The position numbers and the translations under genes are program-made. Of a stretch of 64,000 bases of DNA, positions 1 through 14,600 are shown in pieces. The stretch is taken from assembly GCA_036877525.1 (NCBI GenBank), contig JAZGTH010000059.1, positions 5,952,001 to 6,016,000 of the forward strand, in the 5' to 3' direction. The notes under the pieces are model-generated. The model was not told the DNA's origin. It did not search any database and saw nothing but the letters and a program-made list of their open reading frames with translations. Positions within the stretch are counted from its first letter, which is position 1. Every line of letters starts with the position of its first letter. The DNA is from Chromobotia macracanthus. Lineage: Eukaryota > Chordata > Actinopteri > Cypriniformes > Botiidae.

Positions 1-1739
1 ATCCATCAGTGATTTCTTGGCTGAAGAAAGCAAGCGCCATATACGTAAAACAGGTCATAATAAAGTTTGTTAGGTTTTAAATGAAGTAAGAAATTGGTGT
101 TAATGTATTGGACGGTTTTTATGATTGCGAGTCGGGGTTATCTGGTTAAATAAATAAATAAAATAAAAAAATGAACAGGCAGATTTTACTTCAAGGCCAA
201 GATCACGGGCAGGGCTGGATATCCTGCATTTGTGTTCACTAGCGCCACCTAGTGGATAAAAACACTTTTTTTAAAGAAAGGTACAAATAATTAGTAAATC
301 TATATACGGTCCCTAAAGTGACATGCTGTCACAAAGGTTGGACGTCTGTGAAGAATCAGTGTGCGATCAGTTTTTCCTAGACAAAAGATAGAAAATGTAG
401 ATAGAGAAATATACAATTTTATTTCTCAGTATGTGTCTCTATACAGATAAACAAAAAACAAGTTGCAAAAAGATAAACACTATATCCTGAGAATAATTGA
501 ATAAAAATTCAGTTTAAGAAAAAAATAATAACTTTTTCACAGAAAAAAAGCCTTTCAACCAACACAGGTTGTTGTTTTAAACAGCTGGAGGAAAAAATGA
601 GTTTTCATCTTAGCGTCCATTAGTTAGACGCGTAGCTCTAAACAATAGCATTTGCCGCCCCCTGTTGGTCAATAATGAGAAGTGAAGGAAAATGTCGCGT
701 TAATTCTTTAAAACATCAGATATCTTGACAGATGTCAAAGATCAGATATCTTTCGTCCAAAGACGAAAGTCAACAAATTCCTTATTTATATTTACAACTC
801 TCTCTCAGACTCCTGTACAGAATTGTTGATATACAATACAATATATATACATACAATATGATCAACCTGTCACTCTTTTTAAAACTGGTTTGTGCTCTAC
901 ATAGAAAATATAACAATATTCTTGACAGTCTTAACACATTCAACACAGAACCAGGAACAAAGGTTTCCTCCACCATTACCAAACCACTCTCATGTTGTGT
1001 GGCTTGTTCAATGCATTTTTAAATCACAAAAAGCTAAAAATGGACACTTGAAGGCCCTCTGACAAAGCTTTCAGGCCCCTATCCTTTCAGGTTACTTTAT
1101 TTTTCATGAAACCTTTGTAATGTTCAATGCATGAATGTGCACAAGAGTTCTCCGTATCTGGGATTCAACATCTAATTTAAACCTAGAAGTACTCAAAATG
1201 TTTTAGGATTCTGCAGAAAAATAATAAAACAATGAAACTAACAGGATGTGCCAAACTCACATATGAACACATTTTGAAATGTATAATAAACAATGCATAT
1301 ATGTCTGCTTTTCATATACGTTGTTATAAGTGGATAATATAACATTCAAAGTCAGCACATCAGTACTTACTAATGTTAGTACAGTAGTCATTTAGCAGGA
1401 ACATTGAAGGAAATGTGTGTGTGTGGGGGGGAGGGACCAAGAATTAATGTTAGAAATCTCTCTCTCTCTTTCTCACTTCACTAGTTTTATAGGATATTAT
1501 AACTGTATGCAATCAGTGAAGATAGGAGACAGTGGGACGTCAAAGACAACAGACCACAGGGGTTTAGACAGACAGACAGACGCATAGACAGACAGACAGA
1601 CATGCCTATATGTTATTTTCTATCTGAAATAATCCAAAACCACTCTAGCGATCTAGCGAGCATCTCAAATGAAATTTGGCAAAGGATCATACATGCCAAT
1701 GGATACAAACGGGGACATTAAGGTATGCATTTAGAGGCA
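1..1739. other. Upstream intergenic DNA, no gene seen
   Basis: AT-rich sequence with no convincing exon on either strand; open frames here are short and have no recognisable domain. It contains a degenerate GACA/CAGA microsatellite near 1566-1605 and a short CT run near 1456-1476. It precedes the GC-richer candidate promoter of vangl1. Confidence 0.5.
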
Positions 1740-1938
1740 AGATCTCCCCCTAGCGCAGCGCGCAGTTTTAAGGTCCCTCCACCTCTCTCTCCACCAAAGT
1801 GCATCGCCCGGGTGCTCCGCCCGTAAAGGATACTGTCATTACTGTCGTCAGATCAGTCGCAGTGCCTGAAAGTGGCCAAATCTGGCTCCAATACGCCGAT
1901 CACTGGATCTTTTATTAGCGATATCGGCGTGACGCAAG
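1740..1938 (+). promoter_or_regulatory. vangl1: Candidate vangl1 CpG promoter and non-coding exon 1
   Basis: Base composition changes here from AT-rich to GC/CpG-richer (1750-1830), and the block ends in a strong splice donor, CAAG then GTAAGT, with the exon ending at 1938. The next upstream-of-coding acceptor is at 8546, directly before the exon holding the vangl1 start codon. I infer that this is the promoter and first untranslated exon of vangl1, leaving a 6.6-kb first intron. The transcription start is not determined. There is no TATA box at an obvious position, as expected for a CpG-type developmental gene promoter. Confidence 0.4.
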
Positions 1939-4900
1939 GTAAGTTTCTATGCGCACCTATTGTCTCCGCTTCTTGCCTCGATCCCCACACAAGTAGTGCT
2001 CACCTTTCAGCATGCAACCACCCGAGTGTCCTCACGCCCTGCTGCTGTCTGTACAACCACCGATGTTTAGCTGTTCCTGGATCATTTATAGCGGTTACAG
2101 TCCCAGTGACAGGATTGCATTTGAAAGGAAATTGCGATCGGCGTTTGCTGCAGAGGCATCAAAGACGAGCGCATCATTCGCAGTAAATGCGCAGGCCAAC
2201 ACTGCGTTTAAATGCATTGACTTTAATACCGTATTGTAATGCATGGGGATTGTGTGCATTATGAACGGAAATTGATCATCAATCTCCTGGCAATCGAGTC
2301 GCGTTTAAAAACGCAGGGCGGATCGAAAGCGCACACACTTGGTGTTTGTGTGCATCCCTTGTTTGTTTGTTTGTTTGTTTGTTTGTTTGTTTGTTTATCG
2401 GCTGTATTGGAGGCAACGATGGTCTCAAACCACATGGTTGGCATTCCTTTGACTTGGGTGGTGGATCTTCTGGTGTGGATCCATTACTGGTGATGTCCGA
2501 TTCGCCAAAGAATGAATCGTTCATGTGAATCGGTTCCTCCAGATGACTCGCTCGAACCAACTCCCGGTGATTTGCAAACGCGTCACCGGCAACAAACAAA
2601 CTTCGAGAAGAAAAGCAGAACTTCGTCTGGAGGTAAAACCGTGTTTATTTAGGCAGGCAAACAAACATTTGTCTGTGTAAAGTTTCTTTGGCCGATTCGT
2701 TGCTTTGAACCGGATTATTGAATCGCTCTGTTTAAGCGAACCGACTCAGGGAAATGAACGCTCTCCATTACGCCCATCGGCTATGTGAGATTTACATTTG
2801 CGGTTCTCGTTGATTTCTTTAACCGTAGACCGAATTGGCACAGATGTGGTTTTTTTTGTTGGGTTTTTTTTGCCTTTTTGCAAACAAAACGAGTGTGTTT
2901 AATGGGAAGCGCAATGGGAAACGACGAGCGTTTTTTCTTTGGTGCGTTGGGTCAGTAAGAGGACGGATTGATGCTTCAATATTGCAGTAATCTCTTGTGA
3001 TCTGGTTATATGTGGCAATGCCACACATGGGTAAAGGGGGATTTGGGGGTACAGTTTTATCTTGTTGGTCCTACAAGGGGTACATGGAGGTCAGTGGTCC
3101 TCACACCACTGAGGTGCCTGGATCTCCATTACTCCATGCACATACACCTGTGTGTGAATGCTGGATGGGTTTACCATCAGGAGTTTAATGCTTTCATCTC
3201 TAGTTTTCTTGACAACTGTAAAATAATAATTTATTATGTTTAGGTTCGTAGCCCATCTCTGTCAGATGGTGTGAATTTATTTATTATACTATTTAATTGC
3301 TGTTTGCCACTAGCTGTTTAATTGTATTAGGCACACACGTCTTAAGTTAACTACAATTACTAGACCTGAAGTGATCAGTGTTTAAACCTGTTGTGAGGTC
3401 TTATGGACACAGTTTTAAAAACTTTTAAGCTATAAGACAACACTGATGACACTACATCCAAAATACTACCTACATTTCTATCTTTGGTGCTTTTGGGTCT
3501 CTCTACTGCAGGCTAATGTAGGCCAGATAATGCTTCCGGACTCTCAGGAGTCAGGGCCATCTGAGAGATGGAGCACTTTAAAACACAAAGTCTTAGAGCT
3601 TCAGTCAGCATTTGTTATCAGCAGCATAGCGTAATTGTATTTTAACGGAGCATGTGCGCCTCTGTTGTGTTTTTATGTTGTGTTGTCTTATCTGTCAAAC
3701 CGTGCAAGTGCTTGTTTTTCGTCACTTTAAAGCTCCATAAATAAACCAAGAGAGTCTCTTTTGTAAGACAGACATTTATGTCTTTTGCATTTCAGAAAAC
3801 ACGGAACAACACAAGCTCACACAAAGGGTACCTTTTAATCTACCAGTGCAACTCTTGCAGTTTTACGTCTGACAGCACATACATTATGCATAGGCCTACC
3901 TAAAAGTTTTACGCACACAAAAATAACACTACACATCTCAAAAACGCAGCAAAAGACAGCGCTCCATTATTCTGTTTCATATTTTGTTTTACATCACACA
4001 CATTCTGTGAGCTCCGTGCATGTCTTAAAAATGGGAAGATATCCCATTCTAATTCAAGCTTAATCATCTCACTATAAGATCTTGGGTGAGTCTTGACTAC
4101 CTTGCATTAACTACCTTAACTACCTAATGTTATATATTGATTAAACTTCCTGATTCACTCCCACTCAAACACATTTTCTGTTTTTTAATTTTAATGTATG
4201 TTGTTCTGTTGACCACGTCCCCACATGCTGTAACACCAGTTTCAGTCCCAATTTGCGCCATCATTTAGATACAGAGAGTAATGCTGGATTAAAACATCAT
4301 AACAACATAACTGTGTGTGTGGTTTCTCTACATCTGTTCTTTTGACACAGACCAAGACCACAGCTGGAAAGAGGAAGAGGGTGTGTGGAGTCTGTACAGG
4401 GCTGAATTGTTGGAATATGGCTATATATAGAGCTGACACAGTTTCTGCCAAAATGATTTAATTTCTATTAGACATTAACACCCATATTAAAGAAAGGCTC
4501 TGTAACTTGACTTTCTCATCTCTCTTTTTCTCTCTTTCTCTCTCTGATCAGTTCTTTTAACAATACACCAATACACTCCAAAGTGCTGAACTGTTATCCA
4601 TCTTCTGCTGAATGTTATAATATTTTGATATCCGAAGGCATGTCAAATTCCACAGTTATAAAGAAGTGTAAAAGATACAGACAAATGTAAATTTTTAATA
4701 TTGCCCATAATATTTTTAAATGGTCATAACATAAAGCTTGATAGCTTGATTATTACATCGGTAGGTCCATTAAACATCAGCGCACCACAGAGTATACAGG
4801 GTCTGTATGAAGTGAATGTTTCTGTCAGTTTACTGTATGTGTGTGTGCGTGCTTTTCTGTATCAGTTATGGCTGCTCTTTCTGAAAAGACTACATTTTGT

Positions 4901-7900
4901 GCTTCATTACTTCTGTTTCTTTCAATCTCACTGCCCACCCCACTCTTGTTTTCTTCTGTCCTCCTGCCAGTTATGTATTCTTGTTCTGTTAGTTAAAGAA
5001 ATTTCTTCCTATGATCAGCCATGACTGCCTCAAGGCACGTATGTCTCGTGTGTGCATATGTGATTCTGTACATGGATGTGTATGATATGCATTACTCAGC
5101 TCTCTGAACATATGTTAAAGGACTGGCTGAGTGGCTCTCGCAGTGAAGGGATGTGTGATTATGTGTCTTAGCTCTGTAGATCTAATGGCTGTGAAAATCC
5201 AAGTTTTGATGGCTAAATGCAAAAGCCTCGAGGGACTCTCCCGCTCCAGTTAGCACTGCATTCTGTCAGTATGCTATAATAGCATTGCTCATCAGCTCAT
5301 GTAAAAAAATGACCCTGTATGTGGTGACTCCATCCACTATTCCTATAGATTACAGCCCGATTCGGACGGGACTAGTTTTTCAAATAACACTTGAGTAAAA
5401 TGTCCATCATTTTTACAGAGGTAGGAGTGTCTGTTTGCATCTGGATTTCCCAGAAGATCAGGTGCTTTAGGTGCATACCAGAGACATTAAAATCAAGCGA
5501 ATTCTTTTAAACGTTCTCTTTTTACATTTAAAATGACTTATTTATTACTGAAATTACACATTATTATGAAAAAGCTTATAAAAATAAACCTCACATGATT
5601 TTATAGCTGCTTATAATAAACCCACTAAAATAAACAAGTCTTATATTTGCTAACATAATTGTAACATAGACCAAACATAGACCAAAATACACGAAATACA
5701 CAATAAAATTGTTGTAAAAAAATACAGTCTATTGTTGACTGTTTACATTCAGACCATTTCTCAATTACATTAAGTAATTCCTGCATTAGCAAGTAATTGT
5801 AATTTAGAATTTTTAAAGATATTATGTTAAAAAAACAGACTTGGCAGGTTATTAAAATCACAACGTATGTCTAAAACTATTTTTTCAACCTCCTCCAGAA
5901 AAACTAGTCTTGTCAGAATAGGGACAGTACAGCAATGTTTAGTTACTTTAGTTCTAGTTCAGGTTAGTTAAAGAAATAGGATGGTGCTATTCACCCAGTT
6001 CACTATTTTATTTTAAACACTAAGCCAGTTTATGTAGCAGCTAAGTAGGTATTCAGAGCCACAAAATTCTTGTAAACTTTCCACAATAGTGATGATAATG
6101 TGCCAACCTGTGATTTAGGTAATTATCACTTTTAGCACTTTAGAAATAGCCAGCGGTCTGTCTGAGACCATAAGACCCAGACCAATACTTTCATTTTTGA
6201 GCTCCAAACCCTGATTAAGACTGTAGAGCAAGAGACCCAGAACAAGGCCACATTTATGTTGTCTTGAGTCATCTTAAGACAAAAGACCACAAAATCAAGG
6301 CACTCAATTCAAAAAGGGCAGAGACTCAAGAAACCCATAATTTGTGTGTGTGTGACATGCCAACTGTTTAGCCCTACTGTTTGATCCTTTATCTGAACTG
6401 CTGATTAAAGTCAACAAAGCAAGTCTGGTTAGATTAGAAAACTATTTACTCTGAATTTGGATTTTTTGCTTCTTAACCCTGTGAATCCCAATAATACAAT
6501 GTATATCTGAAAGATTTCCAGGCGTTTGTCAGTCTTAGTTTTATCAGGTTTTCTGCTCACACTCCCGTGGATCATGTATCAAAAGTCCCCACATTCTTGC
6601 GTTCTTTCTCAAAAAACACATTTTTTTCCGCCTGTGCTACCCTGTGAAATACTCAACAGCTTCTGAATTGTCTCCAGAATGGTAATAAATAGGCGCACTG
6701 TGCCAAACCCGAGATATGAAGAGGGCTGCCTGTTTGACATCATAAAATATGTGGCTGTAATTGCTTTCTCATTGAAGAAGTCCTTTATTATAGGTTATAT
6801 AACATGGACACTCAATAGAGAAAATACTAGACCTAAACCTCCCTAACTTGATACACTTTGAGTGTGTTTATGAGTGTCCATGGAGTAACTGTAGAGGAAT
6901 TCTTCTGTGTGTGTGTGTGTTTGTTTTCAGGGCACTATGAGGTAATCCCAGAGGAATGCTATGTGTGCATGTCCAGGTCAGATTTCCTTTATTGATGAGA
7001 TAAACAAAGACTTGAAAGTGGTCAGAGGTATCTCTGCAGAACACACATACCACACGTTAATCTGGACACATTCTCAGACAAACCAGCAATTAGAAGGAAA
7101 CGTTAACTGAGGGATTTGCTGAATACCTACATGAAAGGCACATGCTGTTAAAGGGTTGTTTCTTGAGGCATCTTGAGACATCACAAAAAAGAAAGTTACT
7201 ATGAAAAGGCTTAAAAAATAAAATCACAGAAAAGGGCACCACTAACAGCACAAATTTCAGTTACTGTTTCTATGTGTATTTTAAGCACACTGTAAACCCT
7301 GCCCCAACCTCACACCACAGGGTGAAGCAGCGTATTTATCTGTGTGTTTAAACAGATTGCAAATTCATTTGGTACCATTAATGCTGCAGAGTACCCACTT
7401 CACCTTAATTTATGATGATTACACAAACCCACTGGATAGTTTGTCACAAATTAATTAATATCAGCCTCCCGCCTAGGCATTGAGGGGTCGAGAGACAGAG
7501 AGTGGGCTTTGCATCTAGGTTTAATGTAAGTGGAAACCGACTTGTGATTTGCTGGTTCTAATTTTTGAACCTTTTAATAGGATTATAGGATTTATAGGTG
7601 TTTGTGTGTGTGTGTGTGTATGTGTGTGCTTTGCGGGTGTGTTGATTGATTTGCTGGAGATGACAGGTGGCACTAGAGAATGTGTGCTCTCCAGATATGG
7701 TAATTTATGAGCAGATAAATTAATGCACAGAAGTCTGTGCAGAAAGTCTAGAGCCTTAGTACTCTATGTGCTCATCACTCAATCAGAATAAACCTTATAT
7801 AATAAAGCTAACCAGCTTAGGCAAAAATATTAAACACACAGGAGTGAGAATAAATTGAAAATTTAAGGATGAGTATGAAACATTCATATTTTGGGTGTAC

Positions 7901-8546
7901 GAGTGTGTGTCGTTTGGTGTGGGAAAGTGAGGAAAAAATCTTTCTGCTTCGTGGTGGTGAAGTCATAATTTCAAAGATCAACTTAAAAGTAACACCATGA
8001 AACCAAGCACCCAACATTGAGTGAAGAATACCCTGAAGGTGGAGAACTGAGAGCCAAAAACCATAAAAAAAACCAAGCAAAACTGAACCACTAAGAAAAA
8101 CAGCCTCCACCTCAATCTGTGTAAAAGTGCAACAGGGGCATTCTGAAGCAGGAGGATGGAATAGTAATGAATTCCAGTTGATATCCTAAGGATCATGCCT
8201 TCAGTTCTTTAATAAATTATTACTCGCAGACATATTCCAACATGTAGCCTATGAAAGTTTAATGAAGAAAGTGGGCGTGTATAAAAAGTGACTCTTGCAA
8301 GCAGGCTACATTTGTCAGCTTGGGTCTTGAACTGGATAAACTGGAATCTAGGTATTACTGGAAGAGAGAAACTGGTAGCATGCACAGATACATCCTAAGG
8401 TTGAACATGAGGAATAAGCCTACATTTTTTTAAGGTGTAGCTTGTGTCTGAATTGTGTACATTAAAACAGGATTGTATTGTATCCCATGCATAGGTGGTA
8501 CAGTAAAAAGTTAGTTATTTCTCCCTTTCTCTGTCTCTCTCCTTAG
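1939..8546 (+). other. vangl1: Probable vangl1 intron 1 (repeats, no coding exon seen)
   Basis: This long stretch has no recognisable coding exon. It holds a (TTTG)n microsatellite at 2358-2398, AATCG/GAATC-rich repeat debris at 2500-2760, and short GT tracts near 6907 and 7600. The 104-aa and 107-aa open frames have no family features and are taken as chance. Confidence 0.4.
2358..2398. repeat. (TTTG)n tetranucleotide microsatellite
   Basis: About nine uninterrupted TTTG/TTGT units, directly visible. They create the artificial CLFVCLFV / KQTNKQTN open frames on both strands. Confidence 0.95.
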
Positions 8547-8693
8547 GTTAATGTTTGGGAATAAAAAGCCCCCAGAATCAATCCTGTCATCTTGAAAGGC
8601 TTCATGTATTTCCCGATCATCATCTGCTCCTTAACTGTCTTCACATTCTTTCCTCCTCTGCGTTAAACCAGTCACAGAACAGACGGCACCGCC
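8547..8693 (+). other. vangl1: vangl1 5'UTR part of the first coding exon
   Basis: A pyrimidine-rich tract ending CCTTAG marks an acceptor at 8545-8546. The exon then runs into a near-perfect Kozak context (ACCGCC before ATGG) at the vangl1 start codon 8694. The leader carries two short upstream ORFs, one starting at 8551 and one near 8604, both stopping before the main ATG, so translation may be tuned by reinitiation or leaky scanning. Confidence 0.6.
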
Positions 8694-11600
8694 ATGGACA
8701 CCGAGTCCATCCACTCTGGTTATTCCCACCACTCCAACAGGTCACGGGGTCAAACAAACAAAGGTAAAGAACTGAACTGCACCGTGTGCATACAGAAGCA
8801 CATACAGAAGTGCAACACATTATTCTCTCGCTCTCTCTTTCTCGCTCATGTTATCCCTGAGGTTTTGAGAACAGCATTTGTCTGTTTACAGTCTTTTTCA
8901 TATAGCCCTGCACTTAATCAAGCAGTAAATTAAAATGAACATAATGAAACAACTCTGCATTTATTTAGTTTAAGTATATTAATGGAATTAAATGAATTAG
9001 CATGTGAAATGATTCTGTTGCTCATTAGCGACGGATTTAATTAATTTTAGTTACATTTATTGAGAATTTGCTTCTAATGTTTCTAAATTCTTCCTCTGAA
9101 AAGTTAATGTGTTTCATCACTCATTAAAGGAATATTCTGGGTTGAAGGTGCACTCGGTAATTTCTTCCTCATTACAAAAAGCCTTCCTCACGAAGAAATG
9201 AACAGTGCTACTGACATTACTGTTTAAAAGTCTATACCGTACATTCACATGAGATGATGATGTCTCCAGTCATATAACTGGCTTCATGAAAAGTCTGACA
9301 TAAGCCTATATCAATTAAATTATATATTTAAAATTGAGTCTTTATAAAATTGAAGATTTATTTTTTAATATTTGTTTTTTTTAACAAAACAACACAGTAT
9401 AACATAGCATGAAAAGAGATTTTAATGCAGATTTGTAAGATTTAGCGCAACCAAAGGTATCAGAATAAACATGAAACACAGTTCTGGAGTCTGAGAGTCT
9501 GGCCAAGTGGCTCCTGCTATAGTGATGAAACAGATCCATGATGAGGACAAACAGCAGGAGCTCAAGCAACAAGAATGAGCACAGACTCAACCAGCACAGT
9601 ACGAAATGCCACCGCAGCACACAAGTCCTCTGTCTAAGATACTGTACTGCAGAAAGCCTGCAACCATCAATGAAATCATTTCTGTAGTACTCAACAGCAT
9701 TTCACAGAAGCTGTCAGTATTGCTTATTTTATATTGAACCTGCAACATTCTTACGATAATTCATTAAAATGAGCCAACCTCGTTAGTCATCACCAGATCT
9801 ATACAACATCTGATCCTAAATGTGCACAGAAATACTTGAGGATTCAAAGGAAGTGCTTTTAAGCATGAGCTAATAAAAATGTCTTCTGTCTGTCTCTGTC
9901 TGATTGATGTTCTTCATTATTGTTGACGTCTTCAGCTGCCCTTTGGGCACAAGTTTGTGTTTTCAGCGGTTACGAATGCGTGTGTGTTGTATAAGTTCCT
10001 ATAATGCATGTTTGTGTTCTTTATAAATACTTGTAGCACTCTTTTATGTATGTTCTTTCCTTTCCATGCTGTCCAAGCTCTCTGACAACACATTCTGATT
10101 GGATGGTGCTGACCCCGCCCACTACAATTTATTGAGCTCCACTATTGTTCAGTTTCCTATAAAAAATCCAGTGAAAGGTCCAAACAGGCCTCTGGAATTC
10201 TGGTATGAAAGCAGAGAAAGTAAGAGGCATTGTTGAGAAAGCCACAAACGCATTTCCTGTTTCTTTCACTATTACTCTCAAACTTTGGCTGTCTTCACTT
10301 TCATCCCCCCCGTTTAGGTTAATACCAACCTGTATGTATGGGTGAATCTCAGGAAGAATGTGTGTTATGTTTGTGTGTCTAAATTTGTCTGTTCTTGCTA
10401 TGAATACGTTCAGTCACATTTTAATTCTTATAGACATTATAGACATGATTATTAAAATATATACATTGTTTTTCAAACCACTTTTGTCTGTGTGTCTTTA
10501 GATTTAAGAACTTGCAGCAAACATGACTGGCCACCTACCTTGACTGAGTGGCCACAACCACCTTTATTCCTTTCAATACGAGGCTAAACGTTTTACATGA
10601 ACTGACTGTTGTTGTCTGGTTAGAGGTGAAACCTCGATGTTTAGCCTTAGAATACTATACTGCCTCTCCCGTCTTTTCAAAAGCCCATTAATCACCAACA
10701 CCATGGTCACATTTAACATTCAATCTCATTCTTCCTAAGGAATATTTAGATACTGTACAGACAGTACATACAGAATTGTGTGATTTTGGGAAATAGTTTT
10801 AAGATGTTTAAGTCTAATCAGTGTGGCTGCACAAATCATTTTAACTTACTCTTTGTAATCTTGATGGGTCTTGAGTTGCTGTAACTTATTAAAAATAGTT
10901 GAAAATTTGCGTAACTTATTTTTATAAAGGTTACACCAGTCAGGATTTAAAGTATTAAGTTGAAATGACTTGTAAAGCAGAGCTGATTAAACTTAAAATT
11001 TAAGGCAGCAAAGTTTTTTTTACAGTGTACTGTATATAACCACCCACACCTTTAGCACTGTCTGCAGTAAAGTATGTTTAATACTACAGCATTTTAAATA
11101 TTTGTAAAAAAAATCAAGAAAGAGACGAGTGAGAGAATGTGTGGTGCTTTAGTGTTTGAAGAACTGAGTTACTGTAGGTTTAAACCCAACTCAAAGAGAT
11201 TTATCCATGACCCATCACCAGTGTGCCCTTAAACTTACCTTAAGATATTCAGATCACTGGTCAACCGATAAAATTAAATTGGCAGACTACTAAACTACGA
11301 CTTGTCTGTTTGCATACTTTGACCTTAAATGTTGTTCTTTGTTTTATTTTGTAGCAGCTGTTTGGCTTAGTCTCCACTACTCAGCTGTAGACATGCTGTA
11401 TAATACCACACAATCTGAGAGTCCCAGCAGTCCCACTCAACTCAGGATTAGACTAAAGCAACAGTAGGTCATGGGTCTGTGATTACTTGCTGTAGGAAGA
11501 CAAGGGAACATTTTGGACCTCTGGAGATCTTTTAACCAAACAAATCATGTACCTCCATAAACTGACAGCCAGTTTTCAAAAGCAAAGCATTAAATGTAAA

Positions 11601-14600
11601 AATAACAGTACATTCTGTTTATGATAGATGAATCTGCACCAGCATACGGTAGAGTTTGATTGTTCCCCACTTTTTGACATCCAAGATACAGAAAGCATTT
11701 CTTCTCCCTATTAAAGGTTAATACAAATATGCTTATGATAGATCATATTTTAAGATATGATATATCATATGATAAGCAATACGATAAGCACGTTTTGTTA
11801 TAATAATGTCGTAAGGTTATATGGTTGATTGAATATAATTACTGCATTTTTCAGTTTTTCTGTATGTTGTATTTTAACTTCACCGCCGATTTGTCTATGG
11901 TAGGATACCATACACAGAGTAGGTCGTTTCTTTCTGCTTGTGCACATTAATATCAAATGTGTGTATCTATTTTATTCTAAGGTTTACCAGACATTAGTTA
12001 TTGAAATGAAAAAGACAGGGGAGAGGGAAGAGAGAGCTCTGCGTGGATTAGGGTCGTCACAGCTGACTGCATCTAACCTAGTTTGCGCCAGATGCTCCAG
12101 CCAGAGCGTTTGCAGGGGAATGATAGGGGTGACCAGCCTGTTAGTGAGGAAGAGGAGGAAGAGTGATGGCAGTGGTTATCCCATTCCTAGTCTGACAGTG
12201 TGACCCTGCTCCAGTCACCATGGCAACAGCGTTTCCCTCACCTCCTTCGCTGTGTGTGTCTCTGTCGTGCAGTGAACGCGGCAGCAGGGATCGGCACAAA
12301 TCACACAGCCGAGACAGCAGCAGCCGATCGGACAAGAACGTCACCATCAGCGCATCCTCGCCCCAGCAGCCTCACGCGGATCAGAGCTCCGCCCCCACAG
12401 ACGCCCAGGTGAGTCAACCTTGAATATACTGCCCATGTGGAGGGGTAGATGAGTGAGTGGAGGGGTAGATGAGTGAGTGGAGGGGTAAATGAATGAGTGG
12501 AGGGGTAGATGAGTGAGTGGAGGGGTAAATGAATGAGTGGAGGGGTAAATGAATGAGTGGAGGGGTAGATGAGTGAGTGGAGGGGTAAATGAATGAGTGG
12601 AGGCTGTGGATGAGTGGAAGTGTTAGGGGTTTTCGACGTATAAATTGTATGCGTTGATGTAGTGCCCCTTTCTGCATTGTGCAGGTCGGTCCCCCTATTA
12701 GAAACACTACAGCGCTGGTTTGCTGGTCTAAACTATGTCATTATATCATAAAAAAGGCTTTGTTATTTTTTTTAGCTTATGTTTTGCACCACTAGCCGCT
12801 TAATTGATTAATACCCTATACCTTATTCAGGTCACTTAACCCATATGTAGTACAAACAGCTACTACCTAGGGTCCTAGGCGAACTCATGTTCATGACACA
12901 GAGTTTAGCTCCTGCCTGCCAGCTAAGCAGGGTCTTTGGGACTGGAAACAACCAGGCAGGTTTGGAGTAAGTTGGAGCTAAGCTCTGCTGGTCTGTGGAT
13001 CTCCAGGAACAGGGACTGGAGACCCCTGTTGTAGTGAGTGTGTATCGAGGGAGAAACAAGCTTGCTTTTGTTATGTTGTCCTCTGTATGTTGTCCTATGT
13101 GTTGTCCCTTTGTGGGTCATATAGAAAGTTAATATAGTGTTGTGGTTAAAGAGCTGGACTGGTATCTAAAAGGTTGCAGGTTTAAACATACAGAGTTCAT
13201 CATTGTGCCCATGATTAAATTTTAACCTCAGATGGATACTTTACCAAAGGGGGTCTGAACTGGTGAATCACTTGGGATAAAACACATGGAGAACGTAACA
13301 TTTTCGCACCGGATAAGGATTAGAGTAAAGCTACCAGAGAGGTGGAGTTTGTGATGGCTATTAAAGGACAGACAGAACATGCCAACTGTATGTGATCCAC
13401 TCAGATATGACATGGATTTAGACATGCTCCAGAAAACAGTATTTTACTGCATGTTCTGGGAAACTAGTAATTTAAATGAAATGTTTAATATGATGAGAGA
13501 TTAAATTAAAAGAACATTCTAGGTCATTTTCCTATCATATTTGTCATGATCTGTATGTACCACATGTGCGGCATGCTGTCAGTTTCAAAGACAATAATTT
13601 AAACTTTCCTGTAACAAATGGGAAACATTTTTGGGTCATGCAATTGAGTCTGACTTATGAACATATTAAAATTCATGGTGACATATTAAACATTGAGTTT
13701 GTTTCACATTGAACAGTAAATGTTGTTTTGCATTTGTCCTGTTTCTCTGTAACATTTGTGTTGGTGATGAGGAATTAACCTTCTACGCACTGTTACCACA
13801 GAAAGCAGCCGGGGCAGAGGGAAGGTGCGATGACTGTCTGGGAATATTTAACAAAGAGAAGGAAAAAGGGAATGACAGATCTTGTGGGGAAAGTGTGTGT
13901 GTTGAGGTCAGTGTTTGTGTGCGGACAGATATGGAAACTAGGAGTGACACACATCCCGGTATGAAGGGACGGTGCTTTGTACTTCCTACCGAGACTCAGT
14001 TATTCTGACCTACTTGGCACACCCTTGAGGGCAAAAGACACAAAGTTTTTATAGTTCCTCATGTCTGTCTATGTTAATTTGAGTATGAGTACGTATGTGA
14101 GTGTGTGTAAACGCATTTCTGTTTGAGAGGACTTGGGAATAGAATTCCGATCAAACAGACTGCTGCTAAAAAAGTTTAGTGCACTGTATTTTGTAGCTCA
14201 ATACAGAATAAAACATAAATATAAAAAGAATCATATCTAAAAGTTAAAGCATAAGAGCCTACCAGATCCATTTCAGAACAGTTGAAACTTATTTAGATTA
14301 ATTGATTGACTGATTATAATTGCCTTTAGTTCTACATAGGGATCCTCTGAGCAAATTCATCCTGGTAAATTTGTTACAAATATAGTAAATACAGGAAAGC
14401 CTCTGGCACCACAAGCAGGTTGCTGTCCAGTCTGTTCTTCCCTGTGTAATTTTATCATGTTAAGTCTTATCTATGTTTTTCTTCCTGTCATTCAGCCTGG
14501 GCCTCTAAAATGCCATCTACAGTGAGGAAACATTAGACGCTAGAGAGAAACAATGGCTTGGAATAGCAAGTATGTAAATCATAACTGGCACATTAAGAAA

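Noticed and set aside
2239..2599. CLFV and KQTN repeat proteins
   Set aside because: They arise from the (TTTG)n microsatellite on either strand.
12438..12604. CRISPR-like array
   Set aside because: Units are directly contiguous with no unique spacers, and the host is a vertebrate. It is a minisatellite.
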